Shown here piece by piece: positions 30,534 to 42,887 of a stretch of 64,000 nucleotides of DNA. Numbering within the stretch: position 1 is the first letter of the stretch; every line of letters starts with the position of its first letter. The notes below the pieces were generated by a model. It was not told the origin of the DNA. It was given only the letters and a program-made list of their open reading frames with translations, and ran no database searches. Made by a program: the position numbers and the translations under genes. Origin of the DNA: Tricholomella constricta (lineage: Eukaryota; Basidiomycota; Agaricomycetes; Agaricales; Lyophyllaceae); assembly GCA_013368375.1 (NCBI GenBank), contig JAACJP010000019.1:620001-684000 (forward strand), in the 5' to 3' direction.

Positions 30534-31643
30534 CCCCCATATCATCGACCCCTTCGCTTGATCCACGACAATCCATCCATTTCTTATTCCTACTAATCAA
30601 TGTACCCCTAGTGTTAGTCGTCTCACCACCAACCATCACTTCGCCGTGCTCATTCTTTCCCTTTCAGACATAGGCCTTACACCATTAACTTAATCCATTG
30701 CTCCTGGCGACGTGGATATTTATCCAACGCTATCGGGCTCTTAGTCTGGGAGGGGGGCGGGGAGGGGATATCTCTTGCGCTGGTGCTAGCTGCCGCGCAA
30801 CGCGTCGCTCATTACACATACTCCTTATTCATCTATCTATTTCTCTATCATCGTCTACTGTCTGTCCTCTATATGTATCACTTATCACAACCCTGATCTC
30901 CGAGATCACCAAATCATATGTCGCCGCAATGGCTACTTTTTCATTACAATGCAGCATTGAGCGCCCAACGCTCGCTGAGGCTATCCTTGGCCTTGTAACC
31001 AGATATGATATAGACTTATTGACGTTCGGTACAATGCAGCGTTGAGCACCCAATGCTCGCCTCAGTGGAAGCTTCGAAGGAACAATCGAGGTCGGATGGA
31101 GTGTTGAATTTGAGCAGCCATCCTGATTATGTCTTATATCCCAAGGCTGGGGACGAAAATTCTCAAGATAGTGTCAGGACCCTGGTGTTGCTATACACAT
31201 CCTGGCAGCCACCGAATCCAGAAAATGTAGAAGTTCATCAGTGGGCACAGCCCGGATTACAATTTGATTCGGAATCGATAATTTACAGTACTCTACCACT
31301 AAAAGTAGAATATTTTACGACCTATTGGAGAGGAGACCCGAGATAAGAGAAAAAATAAAGATAACGTAGGGAATCTGGTCATATCGATACAAGGATCGTG
31401 AAAAGTTGGTATGGGCGACTGATAGAAAAGGAGATATGCAGAAGGAGCGTGGGTGCTGGACGGCGACAATCAGCGTGACGAACACACGATGGGGAAAGGG
31501 GTGTACATACCACAAGGGCACGGTTGGTTTCGATGCTGAGTTATTGGATAATTCTCTTTGAGTGTCAGAGTAATTTGGCGCGTGGCTTTTGAATAGAATA
31601 GATAAGCATGGAGACGTCAAGGCAGGAGAGGAAAGGACTCTAC
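30534..31643. other. Interval between precursors 1 and 2; hairpin pair, no gene seen
   Basis: Two related sequences at about 30945-30980 and 31030-31065 share TACAATGCAGC and a small hairpin (see findings). Other open frames are short and show no family signal. Confidence 0.5.
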
Positions 31644-31769
31644 CTATGCGATGGTGCACCAGGTAGGAGGACGGTAAGGTGAGTCTTCGTCCACGGGAAG
31701 AGCGGTTTCAACGTCCTCCGTCGCGGCGCCAGCCGGGATCTCGGGGAAGAGGGCAAAAAATTGATCCAT
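31644..31769 (-). CDS. Pheromone precursor 2, CaaX end CTIA
   Basis: A 41-aa precursor starting MDQFFALFPEIP and ending YRPPTWCTIA with TAG. The size, the Met-Asp start, the acidic middle (VDEDSP) and the terminal CaaX fit basidiomycete pheromones. The mature peptide probably ends in Trp-Cys (farnesyl, methyl ester). An upstream in-frame ATG exists, but a TATAAATA about 115 bp before this ATG supports the short form. It lies on the strand opposite to precursor 1, between it and the methyltransferase gene. Confidence 0.82.
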   Translation of the reverse strand: MDQFFALFPEIPAGAATEDVETALPVDEDSPYRPPTWCTIA

Positions 31770-32004
31770 TGGGAGTGAGGATGTGTGGCGCGAAAAGTAA
31801 GATATCAGAGGTTCTGTGCGGGGCACGGGGAGCGACGGCAGAGTGTTAGGGAAAGAAAGAGAAGTCGCCGAGTCTCTGTGGTATTTATACAAATACAGAA
31901 AGTTGGCCATTGTGGTCCGTCCGGCCATTGTGCTCATATGCGCGGGCTTTGAAATGTTTTAGGTGAACAATGGCCAGTGGCCAAGGCCAAATTTTACGGA
32001 AATT

Positions 32005-32691
32005 TCACCCGGTTTGGTTTGCGGTCATACCAAGATCATACTGGATCACAACGAAGCGGTCTTGAGGCGGGGTTGCGACTTTGAAATTTTGGGCGAGATG
32101 ACAATGGACCTCAAAGAGTTGATCAATGAGAATATGTGTTTGACGATGTTTGATCATGTTCCTGCTGACCGGAAAAGCCCGGACCGGACCCACTTTGCAG
32201 CCTCTCTCAGCATTCGCCTCCAATGTTACAGGCGTTGGGATCGTAGTATGCGCACATAGAAGGACGTCCTCATCAATATCCCACTGCTTCCTGCCATAAT
32301 TGCCGCGATGCTCCCTCCTCAGGGTCTTCTGCTCGAGCTGTTGAACTCGGCGGGGCCATGCAAGTTTCGTACACCATTTAACTTGACACAGTGGTCGCTG
32401 TCTAGTCCAGAAAGTTCTGCTAGCATTGACTGCGAGAGTGGTGCATAGTGGAACCATGATTGGCGAATACTGCTCGAGAGGTGTTATGGACGCGGCAGGT
32501 TTCCCTACTTGTTCTTTGCCTATGTTAAGAATGAGCCTGCGCAGTTCCAGCCACGATCCCCGACAAAAACGGAAACCTGTGGATACCGGAAAGAGAGACA
32601 GAAGTACTTGAAAGGCTTTAGGTTCCATTGACTCACTCAAACGACGACGACGTCCGTGAGTCCATACAACTGTCCCCCAACGGTAGCGCAT
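32005..32691 (-). CDS. Hypothetical 228-aa open frame
   Basis: An uninterrupted frame with a real ATG. I see no recognisable domain, signal peptide or membrane segment. Composition is mixed, with several Cys and Trp residues. It is longer than the chance frames around it, yet it has no introns, unusual for this genome. It may be a chance frame or a relic in the pheromone region. Confidence 0.25.
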   Translation of the reverse strand: MRYRWGTVVWTHGRRRRLSESMEPKAFQVLLSLFPVSTGFRFCRGSWLELRRLILNIGKEQVGKPAASITPLEQYSPIMVPLCTTLAVNASRTFWTRQRPLCQVKWCTKLAWPRRVQQLEQKTLRREHRGNYGRKQWDIDEDVLLCAHTTIPTPVTLEANAERGCKVGPVRAFPVSRNMIKHRQTHILIDQLFEVHCHLAQNFKVATPPQDRFVVIQYDLGMTANQTG

Positions 32692-32956
32692 CCCGGTAAG
32701 GTCAATGGCTGACGCTACTAGTTGGGGGCACGCTCAAATGGCCCGGCCGCAAAGCTACTCCGAGTCACAGTGTAGGATGGCGTTTCACATCCTCCGACTC
32801 CTTGCTTCTGTTCGCAACGCGCGACTTCTAGAGACCGGGACGTAATGATCGCAACGTACGAGACGCACAGGAAGACAACGTTTCCAGTAGTCAAGCGTCT
32901 GATAGAAGCGAAGTACAGCTGATATAAAAACAGCCGTCGGGCCACTTTTTACTCGC

Positions 32957-33729
32957 ATGGCCCAGATCGCAAAGATACCCTACATATTGATCACCACTGC
33001 AGGGCTCCATGTCGCATTTACTGCTCCTGCCCCCCTGTCCCCCAAGTTCAAACAGTCGGAGTCCGCGACGTCGAACAAGGCGACCTTGAGTTGGATCATT
33101 GGCAAGTTAGGCGTGCTTAAGGTACGACCAGAACTGGTATCCCGTAATCGATAGAGACCAAACAAGGATCCAACCAGGTACTGTTATGGCTGGCAGCGAT
33201 CATCGAAATAGCAGCCATAGCCTCGCAGCAGACACCAGAGTCTTCATTTGCCAGGATAGCAGTATCAAAGGGGTTGGGTAGAGGCGCCGACGCAGCTTAC
33301 CGCCTCACTCCCTTTTCCACGATCGGAATGGCCCTCGTCGGCGGCGGAGCGCTTCTTCGAATAATATGCTATCGCGCGCTGACGGCGTTCCACACGTTTG
33401 AAATCTCCATCGTCGATGGCCACAAGTTGATCACCACGGGCCCGTACAGCGTCGTGCGCCATCCTAGTTATACTGGCCTTATTGCACTCTATTTCGGCAT
33501 GAATCTTTGGTTTCTCTCGCCCAGATCACTGCCGGATGGAATGGGAGCGCTGGATACGCTGGTAGGGAAAATTGTGCTGGGGTTGTTCATCACGGCCTTC
33601 TGGAAAGCCTTCCTTGGCATTTTAGAAAGGTTGCCGGAGGAAGATGCTTTGTTAAGGGGCACGTTTGGCAAAGAGTGGGAGGAGTGGGCGAGGAAGGTTC
33701 CGTATTCCCTTATCCCAGGTATCTATTGA
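32957..33729 (+). CDS. Isoprenylcysteine carboxyl methyltransferase (ICMT/Ste14-like)
   Basis: Two exons (32957-33121 and 33178-33729, 56-bp intron) give 238 aa. The protein is multi-pass and expected in the ER membrane, where it methylates the farnesylated C-terminal cysteine of CaaX proteins using S-adenosylmethionine. The C-terminal half carries the ICMT signature: HKLITTGPYSVVRHPSYTG, a further membrane segment, and RLPEEDALLRGTFGKEWEEW with the usual acidic pair. The N-terminus is hydrophobic. It lies 1.2 kb from a pheromone precursor, whose product is a substrate class of this enzyme. It may be a dedicated or an extra copy; the genome probably has others. Confidence 0.88.
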
Positions 33730-34203
33730 ACTCAAGTTGTCCTTACGTTCCGATTTCTCGGGAAGTCTTGTTGCCTTAGCTTGGCCAGGTGATCGTGAAG
33801 GGTAGATACATCTTTGACTTCCACGGAAGGTCAACTCCCCAAGTCGTAACCAAGCCATGGACACCACGCTTGCCCAGGCAGATTGAGAAACAAGCAGCTT
33901 GAGAAAGCACGTCATGTCCAGGGTTGTTCGAGGCATTGCGCAGGTTACGTAGCACATTGAGAAGACCCAACGCAGAACAAGTCCATGACTGAACAGAGGT
34001 TATAAGGACCCAGAGCCACTTGACATTTTCCCTCGAGGCGCAGTCATGCGGAGTCACTCACGTCGCCATAGATTATGTCCGTACTAGTACATCTGTCGCT
34101 TGCGTCAGGTAAGTAACAGGCAGGCGCAAATCGATGATTTAGAGAATTACACAGACTGACCGGCTTTTGGAGATGGAAATTCAGCATACCTATATAGCCG
34201 ACA
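33730..34203. other. Convergent intergenic gap; nothing seen
   Basis: Only the 3' flanks of the two convergent neighbours. Confidence 0.5.
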
Positions 34204-35862
34204 TCAGGTTTTCGAATAGACTGCACTGTCCTGCTTGGGGAACCGCTTCGCAAAGAGTACACCATCGGCAGGTCTTCCAGTCGATTTCGCTCGTTTGATC
34301 TGCCATTCTACAGTAAAGCACAAGGTTCAGCACGACACCCTAAGGCAATATAATTGTGAAAGCATAACGCACCATGTGCTGTCGGTATTTTCCCTTCGAA
34401 CTCATCAAAAGTGCCTTCCACGGGGGGTCGCGCACGAGCGGTCAGAGGCTCCAGAGGCTGCATCGGTATATCCGGAAGCATAGTTGCAAAGTAGAATAGG
34501 CCGAGCCTGGGAAGACTGAAGGTACATGAGCAAAAATCCTTCGCCCTCGATGCCGAATAACTAACTGTCTCTGGTCGGCAGGGGGTTCATAAACTAAATA
34601 AGACGGGTTCACAAATTCAGTAATTTCCAGTCTAGTTCGAAGGAATGGATGTACCTCTGTGAAGCGCAGCCTTCAGTAAGCCGCCTGTTGTAAAGTCCAT
34701 TGCATCCCCGAGGTTAACGATGATTCCGCCGGGATAATATCGGACGTATTTCCAAGAGTGATTCATGAACACCTGTAGTCCAGCCACAGGCTGAGAATCT
34801 ACAAGGTAGAGTAGCTATCAGTATCATCAGTGACGACCTCAATTGAGGAGACCCACAAAGAAATGTGATCGAGCCGCTGGTGTACTCGAATGAGTGAACG
34901 GGATGTTTCATGTGATGTGTATCGTTTACCGATCGGTATGGGGCGGTAACCACAGCTGCTCGCTCCTTAGTCGATCTTCTTCGGAGGGAGGATCTATCCA
35001 AAGCGGTTAATTTGAGACGTTAAGCCAGGTTTGTGCGCAACTTACGATATTTGACTGCACGGAACAGATCTCTGGTTTGTATTTCGTCCGCCTTTTCACA
35101 TGCCCGATGGTGCAGTTGCCAAAAGCTGAAATACTCTTAACCCATAGTGTAAACACGTCGCCACAAATACACACCTATCTGAGGGAAGCCCAAGTCCTCG
35201 CGAGATAATTGACAATACTGTGCGCAGTAGAACAAAGTGGGTTTGCTGCAAACATACGAGGGTTTGAACGTGGAACTCTTCGATGCATCTCCGAGATTCA
35301 CCTTATAAAAGGATCTTATCTCGTCGAGATACGGCCAAGATACGGGAGGTTGAAGTTCGTTAACGACCGTATATGGGTAAAAGTCATGAGACTGCAGATC
35401 AATAGGTGAGGTTGAATTGACTTGAAAAGACTTGAACGTTCGATTAAACCTTACCTCGATCGTGTCGCGCGCTCCGTTCTTACGGTTGTAGAAGCCCAGA
35501 GGCTACTTCAGAGTTAGTGGGTCAAATCAAATGATAGAGACTCAGATACGTACCTTATACCCGGCCCAGCTTCCTTCTTCCCAAATCTTTGCATGATATT
35601 GATGTTTAACCTCTTCGCTCACTTCGAGGAACATGTTCCCCAGATCAAACTGTCGGCCCAGCGCCTCCGAGCTGAACCCATGTCCTGTCAGAATGACGAA
35701 ACCTGTCTCCTGAAGGCTTCTAAAAGCGCGATCAATAGTATCGCGTGCAGCGGTGGATGTCGTCAAGGGATCTGCAATCAAGCTTGATATGTCGACCACT
35801 TCAAGGTCCAAATATTCGCCTATGGATGGTATCTTGGTGAGCAAGTCAAATCGCCCGCTCAT
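34204..35862 (-). CDS. 2OG-Fe(II) oxygenase, isopenicillin-N-synthase-like
   Basis: A multi-exon gene ending with TGA at 34204. The N-terminal domain reads LEVVDISSLIADP, then RAFRSLQETGFVILTGHG, typical of the DIOX_N family. Later exons give LGFYNRKNGARDTIE, SHDFYPYTVVNELQPP and EEDRLRSEQLWLPPHTD. The last holds the HxD iron ligands; GGIIVNLGDAMDFTTGG and ALHR follow, with the second iron His. A C-terminal exon ends AKRFPKQDSAVYSKT. Such enzymes oxidise small molecules with Fe(II) and 2-oxoglutarate; the substrate cannot be told. The ATG at 35862 keeps the frame. An alternative first exon from 35950 (MSVLSKPEVPSWIPARE) looks coding but does not join in phase. Confidence 0.78.
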
Positions 35863-36412
35863 TTGGCATGGATTACTCACTATCTTGGATAAGTTCTGTT
35901 TCTCGGGCAGGGATCCATGACGGAACCTCTGGCTTTGATAGGACTGACATGATGTAAAGTTGCGAACAGCGTATACCTACGAGAGAATCGCATCGATATA
36001 TATAGGGACAGTGCCCAACTGAAAAGACAATCCACAGCACTACAGCAAACACACCCTTCTATGAATGAGAAGTATCATTTGCAATGAACCCTGCTGACCT
36101 TTCTTCCGATGACATTTGGAGGCGCGTGGACATGGTCCTAGATAAAAACCTGTCATTTCAGGGTGATTTTATTCTCGGCATTCTCGGCACTTCCCCTGAT
36201 CACCGTTCTGCCTCCGCGCTCGACAGATGACCTTGTGCTCCAGCTTGTAAATTTATCTTTGCACACTCCGATGAATTCACAGGCTATCGAGCAAAAATAC
36301 ATTGCATTCCTTACATACTCCACGGTATAGGGTCTTCTGATACCAGACGATAAGGCCCTATGGCATTCAAAACGAGCATGTCCAATTTTAAAACCCACGG
36401 CGCTCCCTCAAC

Positions 36413-39160
36413 ATGAGTAGCGCTACGTTCTGGAAAGCCTTGGAGGTGCGGTTCTTCTTATCCTTCTTCATGTTACAGTACTCATGGCTTCAGGTCTCGA
36501 CGGATGCTACGCCGTATATCAATCATGACATCCTTCCACTCCCACCTTCTCGACGCACTTGGACCAAGAAAGTCTTCTGCTTCTTCTGGTTGTCAACTGG
36601 TCAGTAAATCAAAGAAAATAAGATTGTTCTAAGGTCCTAAGGTCCTTTGGACGCAGCTATTAACATTGCCGAATGGTCGGCCGCCGGTGCGGCTTGTGAG
36701 TCTATCAATCATAGCATGTTGCTGAGTGCAAAGTTGACAATTTCATCTCCACTTGAAGTGGGTTTAGGGTTGACAGTCCCCCAGGCTATTATTGGTACTT
36801 ATGTCCGATTCTATTTTCAAGCAGAAGAAATGTATTGAACTTTTGCCGCTAGTTAACGCCACTAGCACACTCATGTCCAACACATTTCCAACGCATGTTG
36901 TTCGAAGCTAACTTTGATCGTAGCATCACTCTTGCTTTGGTTGTAAATGGGATGGGTGGTGGGAAATGGCACGTTCCATTTGTGAGTCTAGATATGCTTT
37001 ACGGATTCAACGTTCAAACGCTTCTTGAAAGGCCGTGCTCAACAGAGCTCCTTGGGGCATGTAAGATATGTTTTTATCTCCCTAATGGGCTGAAGGCTGA
37101 AGCCTTGCCGCCAGACGGGGTTCATGGTTCCCACTCTTAAATCGTGTTATACTGTCCTGCTGTTGGTACGGGGTTGAAGGTTGGTACGGCGGTCAACTCA
37201 CCAAAGTCATGATCGGATCCATCTGGCGTAAGGCTGTCCAATGTCTCTGCTTGAAAAAATCGAATTGACACATTCACCTCTTTAGCGAGTTTTTACAACA
37301 TGAAAAACACGTTCGGGCCAGGGCAATTCATGAAAACCAACGAATTTGGTCGGTCGATTTCGGAGATTGCATCAGCGATAAACGATACTGACTGGCCTCT
37401 GAATCTCCACAGTGGCATTCATGATATTTTGGTTGATATCTCTTCCTATCTTCCTCTTGCGTCCAGAGCAGTAAGTCAAACCTTAACACAGGTGATGTGA
37501 CATTCACCAAGGTCGTTCAGCTATCGCATCCCTGCCATTATATCTTCCGTTACTGTCACAATAGCCGCTTTCGCTATTTTTATATGGGCTATTGCCAAGC
37601 AAGGTAACGGAGGGCCACTCTTTTCAGATCCTGAAGAAATCTACGGTATTGGGAAACTTAGTCCGGGGTCTGCCCTTGGGTGGGTCATGATGCGGTGTAT
37701 TACGAGCGGGATTGGTGGTTGGGCTGGAGGCGTAGGTTTCATCTATCGTTTTTCCTCTGTCAAGCTTTCGTTGATCCAATCTCGCCTCTCAGATCATGTA
37801 CCAGAGCGGTAAGAGAGCCCTGCTTCCCACATAACACGCCTTGTGATGACTCTTCGTAAAGACTTCTCGCGCTACGCTGTCAATCCTGGCGACCAAATGT
37901 GGGGGCAAATACTCATCATCCCAATCTGCCTCCTTGGGTCCAATGTCTTGGGAATTGTCACGACGTCAGCAGCAAGAGGATTTTATCCCGACGAGCCGTT
38001 ACTCTGGTCTGTGTATCATTCGCTCATCGCTAAGCTTATTTTTGCTGAAACAGCCTCACAGGAAATTGTACGACTTGCTTGAAGCTATTCAAAGGCATGA
38101 GGGTCCTGCAGCACGGGCAGCCGTATTCTTTGCTGCCTTTGCGTTCTTCTTATCTCAACTCTGTGTCAATGTACGCCGTCCTTTCACCCTTTTCAGAGTC
38201 ATAATGTTACTATGAATGTGATCGCGCAGATCGTCGCGTGTGGTGTCGTTGGTGGGATGGATCTTGCTGCATTGGCGCCCAAGTAAGTGAAGGACTACTC
38301 ATCACGCACCGCAGTACCATTGTGACGTTCTTTCGAAGATACATCAATATCCGCCGCGGGTCGTTTATCATAGCTGTGGTCGGAATCTGCATTAACCCTT
38401 GGAGAATCCTAAACGTCCGTCGACGAATCCTAATTGACACCGCTTTCTATAATTGACTTTTTAGATGATCAGACGGCGAACTCTTTCATCTCAGCGATCT
38501 CTGGTTACGCTGTCTTCCTTGGTCCGCTCACGGGTATAATGGTGGTGAGTTCTCGGCGCCTCCAGTATGGCTTTCAATACCCTCATTCTGATGCGAATGA
38601 AGGCGGATTATCATATCTTACGAAGGCGTCGAGTGAAACTCTCACATTTCTTCATTCCCAACGAGTCCAGTGACTATTGGTATATTTATCGATCTCGAGT
38701 TCTAGAGTTCATCTAATGATGTGAATAATCTAGGTTTTGGCACGGACTCAATTGGCGTGCACCCGTCGCGTGGTTGCTGGTACATTAAGATGCCTTTCAC
38801 AAGATCATTTTACCGAATTCTGACGCCCGTCAAACAGGGTGTTTGGTGGAGTATGCCAGGGTTCGCCAGATCAATCACACGAACACCCATTGTCCTTTCG
38901 ACCGGTTGGGTGTACGTCCACTAGCTTTATTTTCATCCTCCGAACAACTCACATATACAGGCAGTCATATTTACTATCTTTCGTGGCCATTGGCATTCTG
39001 CATCAGCGGAACCGCCTGGTTAGTGCTGAACAAGCTGTGGCCGCCCCCGGGCGTCGGCGAAGTGGACGATAAGGACGTGTTTGGCACGTTTGGTCCTCGG
39101 GAAGGGAGCGCGTCCGATGAAAGTATACATAGCATGGATAAGGAGTCCAAAGGGTTGTAA
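36413..39160 (+). CDS. NCS1-family permease (uracil/allantoin-type)
   Basis: A gene of a dozen or more short exons whose joined reading follows the nucleobase-cation-symporter-1 family along its length: INHDILPLPPSRRTW, DAAINIAEWSAAGAA, LGLTVPQAIIG, ALVVNGMGGGKWHVPF, VLNRAPWGM, CCWYGVEGWYGGQ, NMKNTFG, AFMIFWLISLPIFLLRP, DFSRYAVNPGDQMWGQ, ARAAVFFAAFAFFLSQL, VVGGMDLAALAPKYINIRRG, GYAVFLGPLTGIMV, FWHGLNWRAPVAW and YYLSWPLAFCISG. The tail ends DKESKGL. About twelve membrane helices are expected at the plasma membrane; the substrate is probably a nucleobase or a related compound. No stop was found that splicing does not remove, so it looks intact. Exon borders were not all fixed. Confidence 0.82.
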
Positions 39161-39528
39161 GGCTAAGGGGTTCGAAGGCATTGGCTTCAGGTCCGTGCTT
39201 CAAGGTTCGCGATACTCAAGTTACTTTTGTGAAGAAGCGTGTATGAATCCCACATGCAACAAAGCCAAGAATTTGGATTGTGTTCGGACCACGTTTTCCA
39301 TGTGGAATGACAGCGGCGAGCGTGGTGGACGTGAGAATGAAGAATGAAAAGTCCCGAGCTGCCACCACCGCACTGCTTAGGAGGAAAGTACGCCGTTCGG
39401 AAATGATCTTGGGAATAGGAAGGGCTCTTGCAATGTGTATTGTGAAGACGCGAAGAACGAGCGCAGATCCTAAGAATTTCAGACTTTTAGAAGGTAAGTT
39501 CAGCATAGATCGAGAAAACATACACATC

Positions 39529-41011
39529 TCACACATCCAAAGCGCCATGAGGCCCCGTCGTAAGATAAACCGATGGAGGGGGCCTGTTGTCCCATAAGCT
39601 TATACTGGGCTTTTTTGCACAAAGCACAGAACCAGAGAGGAGACGCCGCAAGTTCAGGGTCGCCAGCACGGTATTGCTATGCCTACTTTCAGATTGACTT
39701 TGCGGACTTTTTTCAGGTGGAAGGGATACCTACACCGTGGAGATCAGGAAGAATCTACATGGGAGCCAATCATTAGTGATTCACCTCGCCAACAGTCACA
39801 GTATGTCACTTACGGAATGAGATATATATAATTCTGGGGGCAGGCCAGGAAAAGTGTGACTTGGAGGAGCCCTACCACGCATGCCATCATCCCCGTTTCG
39901 ACAGTCAAACGAACTAGGTTCTCCAACAGGCTAGTCTTCTTCCATTGCACCGACTTTGATCCTGAAGGAAAGAACTGGAAGCAGACCTCGTTAGATGTGA
40001 CCGTCTATCTGACGGATGAATACTGACAATATAAACCATCGTACCCGTAATCAGCAGATCGCAGAGGCAAGAGCCCCCAAGCCATATCTGCAACAAATTC
40101 AATATGGTTTACAGCATCGCTCTGGAGATAAACTTACGACGATGAAGGGTTTTAGCACATGAAGTTTCGCAAAACCAAGCTCAAGACTCTATAGTGAACG
40201 GGTAAACTATCCATTTCGGATCCAGTAAGGCGAACATACAGATACGCCGCAGAATATTGCCACACCCCATGTCGTCACAGAGACCTTGACATAAATTAAG
40301 AGATGTTTTTGGCAATTTCCGTGGAATCCGACTTACAGCAAGGATGAACGCGGGAAGAGCGTGAAGCTCCCGTAGCACCCGCATCCTCCAACAGAAGAAC
40401 ACATGAACACAGGTGGATACTGGCAGAAATTATTGGTTGACCGTTTATTAGAGGGATGAGAAGCGTACCAACGCCGATGAGGCATGGGAGTAGGGTGAAC
40501 GCCCATCTCAGTGAGGAGAGAACTGAAAGATCGCCCCACCTAGTAGCAACAACATCCCAGCCAATGATAGAGGAAAACACGATGATAAGGACGTTGAGGA
40601 GGGATATACCGTAAACTGCCAAGATAAATTAGAAGAAGGCAAGATAGCAATGTCATGATACATACCTAACCACCTGACGAGCTTCTGATCGGTTGGGAAG
40701 TATATGTGGTATAGGTCTGCAATAATCACGGATCAGTTGATAATGATTAAGATGAGCTCTGCTGAGGAATTGTATGCGTACAGACTTGCACCAGGAGCAC
40801 ACCGAGTAAAAAATAACAGAAAACGTTCCCCAAAAGCTAGACAGCGGCGAAATAAGTCGCATCAAAATATATCAAGACAAATTGCTCGTACACTAGGAAG
40901 GACGCTTGAAAGTGTGGAGTGAGCCGAGCGCAAGAGAGCAGGCCACGGATAGGCTCACAGGACAGAAATATCGGCGAGAGTGAGATCAGGGCCAGCAATC
41001 AATTCAGACAT
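39529..41011 (-). CDS. DUF6534-type multi-pass membrane protein
   Basis: A spliced gene from ATG 41011 (MSELIAGPDLTLADISVL) to TGA 39529. Joined exons give FGNVFCYFLLGVLLVQV, LYHIYFPTDQKLVRWL, YGISLLNVLIIVFSSIIGWD, LRWAFTLLPCLIGV, VFFCWRMRVLRELHALP, LVRLTVETGMMACVVGLLQ and SNTVLATLNLRRLLSG. The order and the final NTVLATLN motif match the large Agaricomycete family with DUF6534, seven-helix proteins of unknown role. It looks intact. A link to the mating region is not implied, as the family is spread over mushroom genomes. Confidence 0.72.
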
Positions 41012-42887
41012 GATTACGAGAAATTTTTTTTAATTGTAGGAGTTGGGAGAAACGACAGGACTCGGAAGAGCTTAAACAAGGAGCTGCTAATACCGTCGGT
41101 ATCAGCGCATTGTTAGCAGATACGTCCGCGACTCACTGTGGATATCGGCAAACGGAACGACGTTTATGTTCGTAAGAAATAGGCGCGGAGTGATTCCGAA
41201 GAAGTGGAGAGAGTCCTCCAAGAGCCAGGAAGAGGAGAGTAGAGGGGTTGGTGAGAATACAAGTGCTCAAGGACTCGTCCTTATAAGTATAACATCAAGC
41301 CGGCCAAAGAGCGAGTGAAGTTGAGACGTTTACACTATAGGAGTCATTCCCCATGGGTTAGCGGCCAGTACCTGCCAGTGGGATGGCAAAGATTGTGCGT
41401 ATTCCAGCGATGCCGTGTAAGATCGACTGTCATCTGTCATAAGGTCGGCTACCGGAGACTAGATGCTGTGCCCGGAATGAAAGATTCCGCTTGCAATTGT
41501 CAGGGTCGATTCAAGATGGATACGCGTTCCGTTTGACGCACAGACAGTTCGGGGACCACCGAATGAGCTCCATTGCAAGTGATAGCGGAGAGCAAGCAGG
41601 CTCAACCGGAACGGGATCGTTCAACGGCCGTGCCTCGACGTCGACATCAAACAAGAAAGTGATTACCTCTGTCAACTTGAAGTGCTGAAACAATCGGCCA
41701 CATACTATAGACGTGCAGAGAGGTCTTCTATGTGAACCTGCTCTCCTGGTTTCCATGTGTCGATCCCTCGATGACAGTACATCTTCGGATACAGGTCGCC
41801 TTTAAGATGTCATCATCTCACTGGCATAGATAGTCTCTTGCTGGATGATCAGATAGAGATCGCGTTTTCATGGACCCAAATAGTGCTATCTATCTGCCAA
41901 TTGGACGAAATTCGAGGCCATGCCCACTTGTGGCACCAGTACTGGCAGCCTTTACAGGTCAGGCTTCGTCATTCAATTAATGAGGAGTTATTCTAGCCCT
42001 TCGAGCATAGCTTTCCGGAACGACACCTATGTTTCTCCTCTGATTAGCTCTCAGTTGATTCCTTGAACAACTTCTTGACCTGCCTGTCATTGAACTGCGC
42101 CTGTTACAGTATCTGTATTGGGACTCTCTTGATGCTGATATATCTAAACATGGTGCCATTGAAAATCTATTCTGGATCGACCTACCTAATAGCGACCTGA
42201 CATGTCTCGGTGCGGCGGGACAGTGACCAACACCCCATCTAACGACCTTGCAGATGTGATATTCCGTTGGAAAACGTTTCGGCAGAAGGTATTTTCGTTC
42301 CCTGCCAAAGAATTTTTCGAGAAGCGGTTTTACTTTCAAATACATGGACACGAACTCTTCGATTTAGATACGAACTCATCCTGACGATGATGTATCATGT
42401 CATGCCAGTCAGTCCGGCCATACTAGACTGACAGGAACTAAAGAGCAATTGCAACTATCTGACAAACAACTCCATGACCACGATTCACGGCGTAGTCCTC
42501 CTCGTAGAGACACACCGTCATGGGTCCATACGTTCCATATCAAACAACATACACTGTAACTTCACGCCCACCATTCCTCGCCTCGCCAAACAACCAACAC
42601 AAGTGTTACGTCAAAACGGAACACCAAAGCCAGCCGAAGGAGAACGAATGGGTTAAGGGTTGCGGGGGGGATAAAGTAAACGAGAATACACATAAAAACA
42701 TAGCATACTTATAGCATCTCTAGCGAGGCAGCCTACACGTAACACCTTATAATAAAAAATCACATAGTCTTCGTGCCCAGTCGTTCTCGTTCTCGTTCTC
42801 GGTTCTCGGTTCTCGTCACCACCCACGTGGTCGTTCAGTGGTGCTTGCCCGGGACGCTAGCGCTGCTCGTTCGTGCGTCTCCAGGAA
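41012..42887. other. 1.9-kb gap without supported gene
   Basis: AT-richer sequence with only short frames and no family signal. A short TTCTCG repeat lies at about 42780-42815, just before the CNOT11-like gene's 3' end. Confidence 0.45.
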
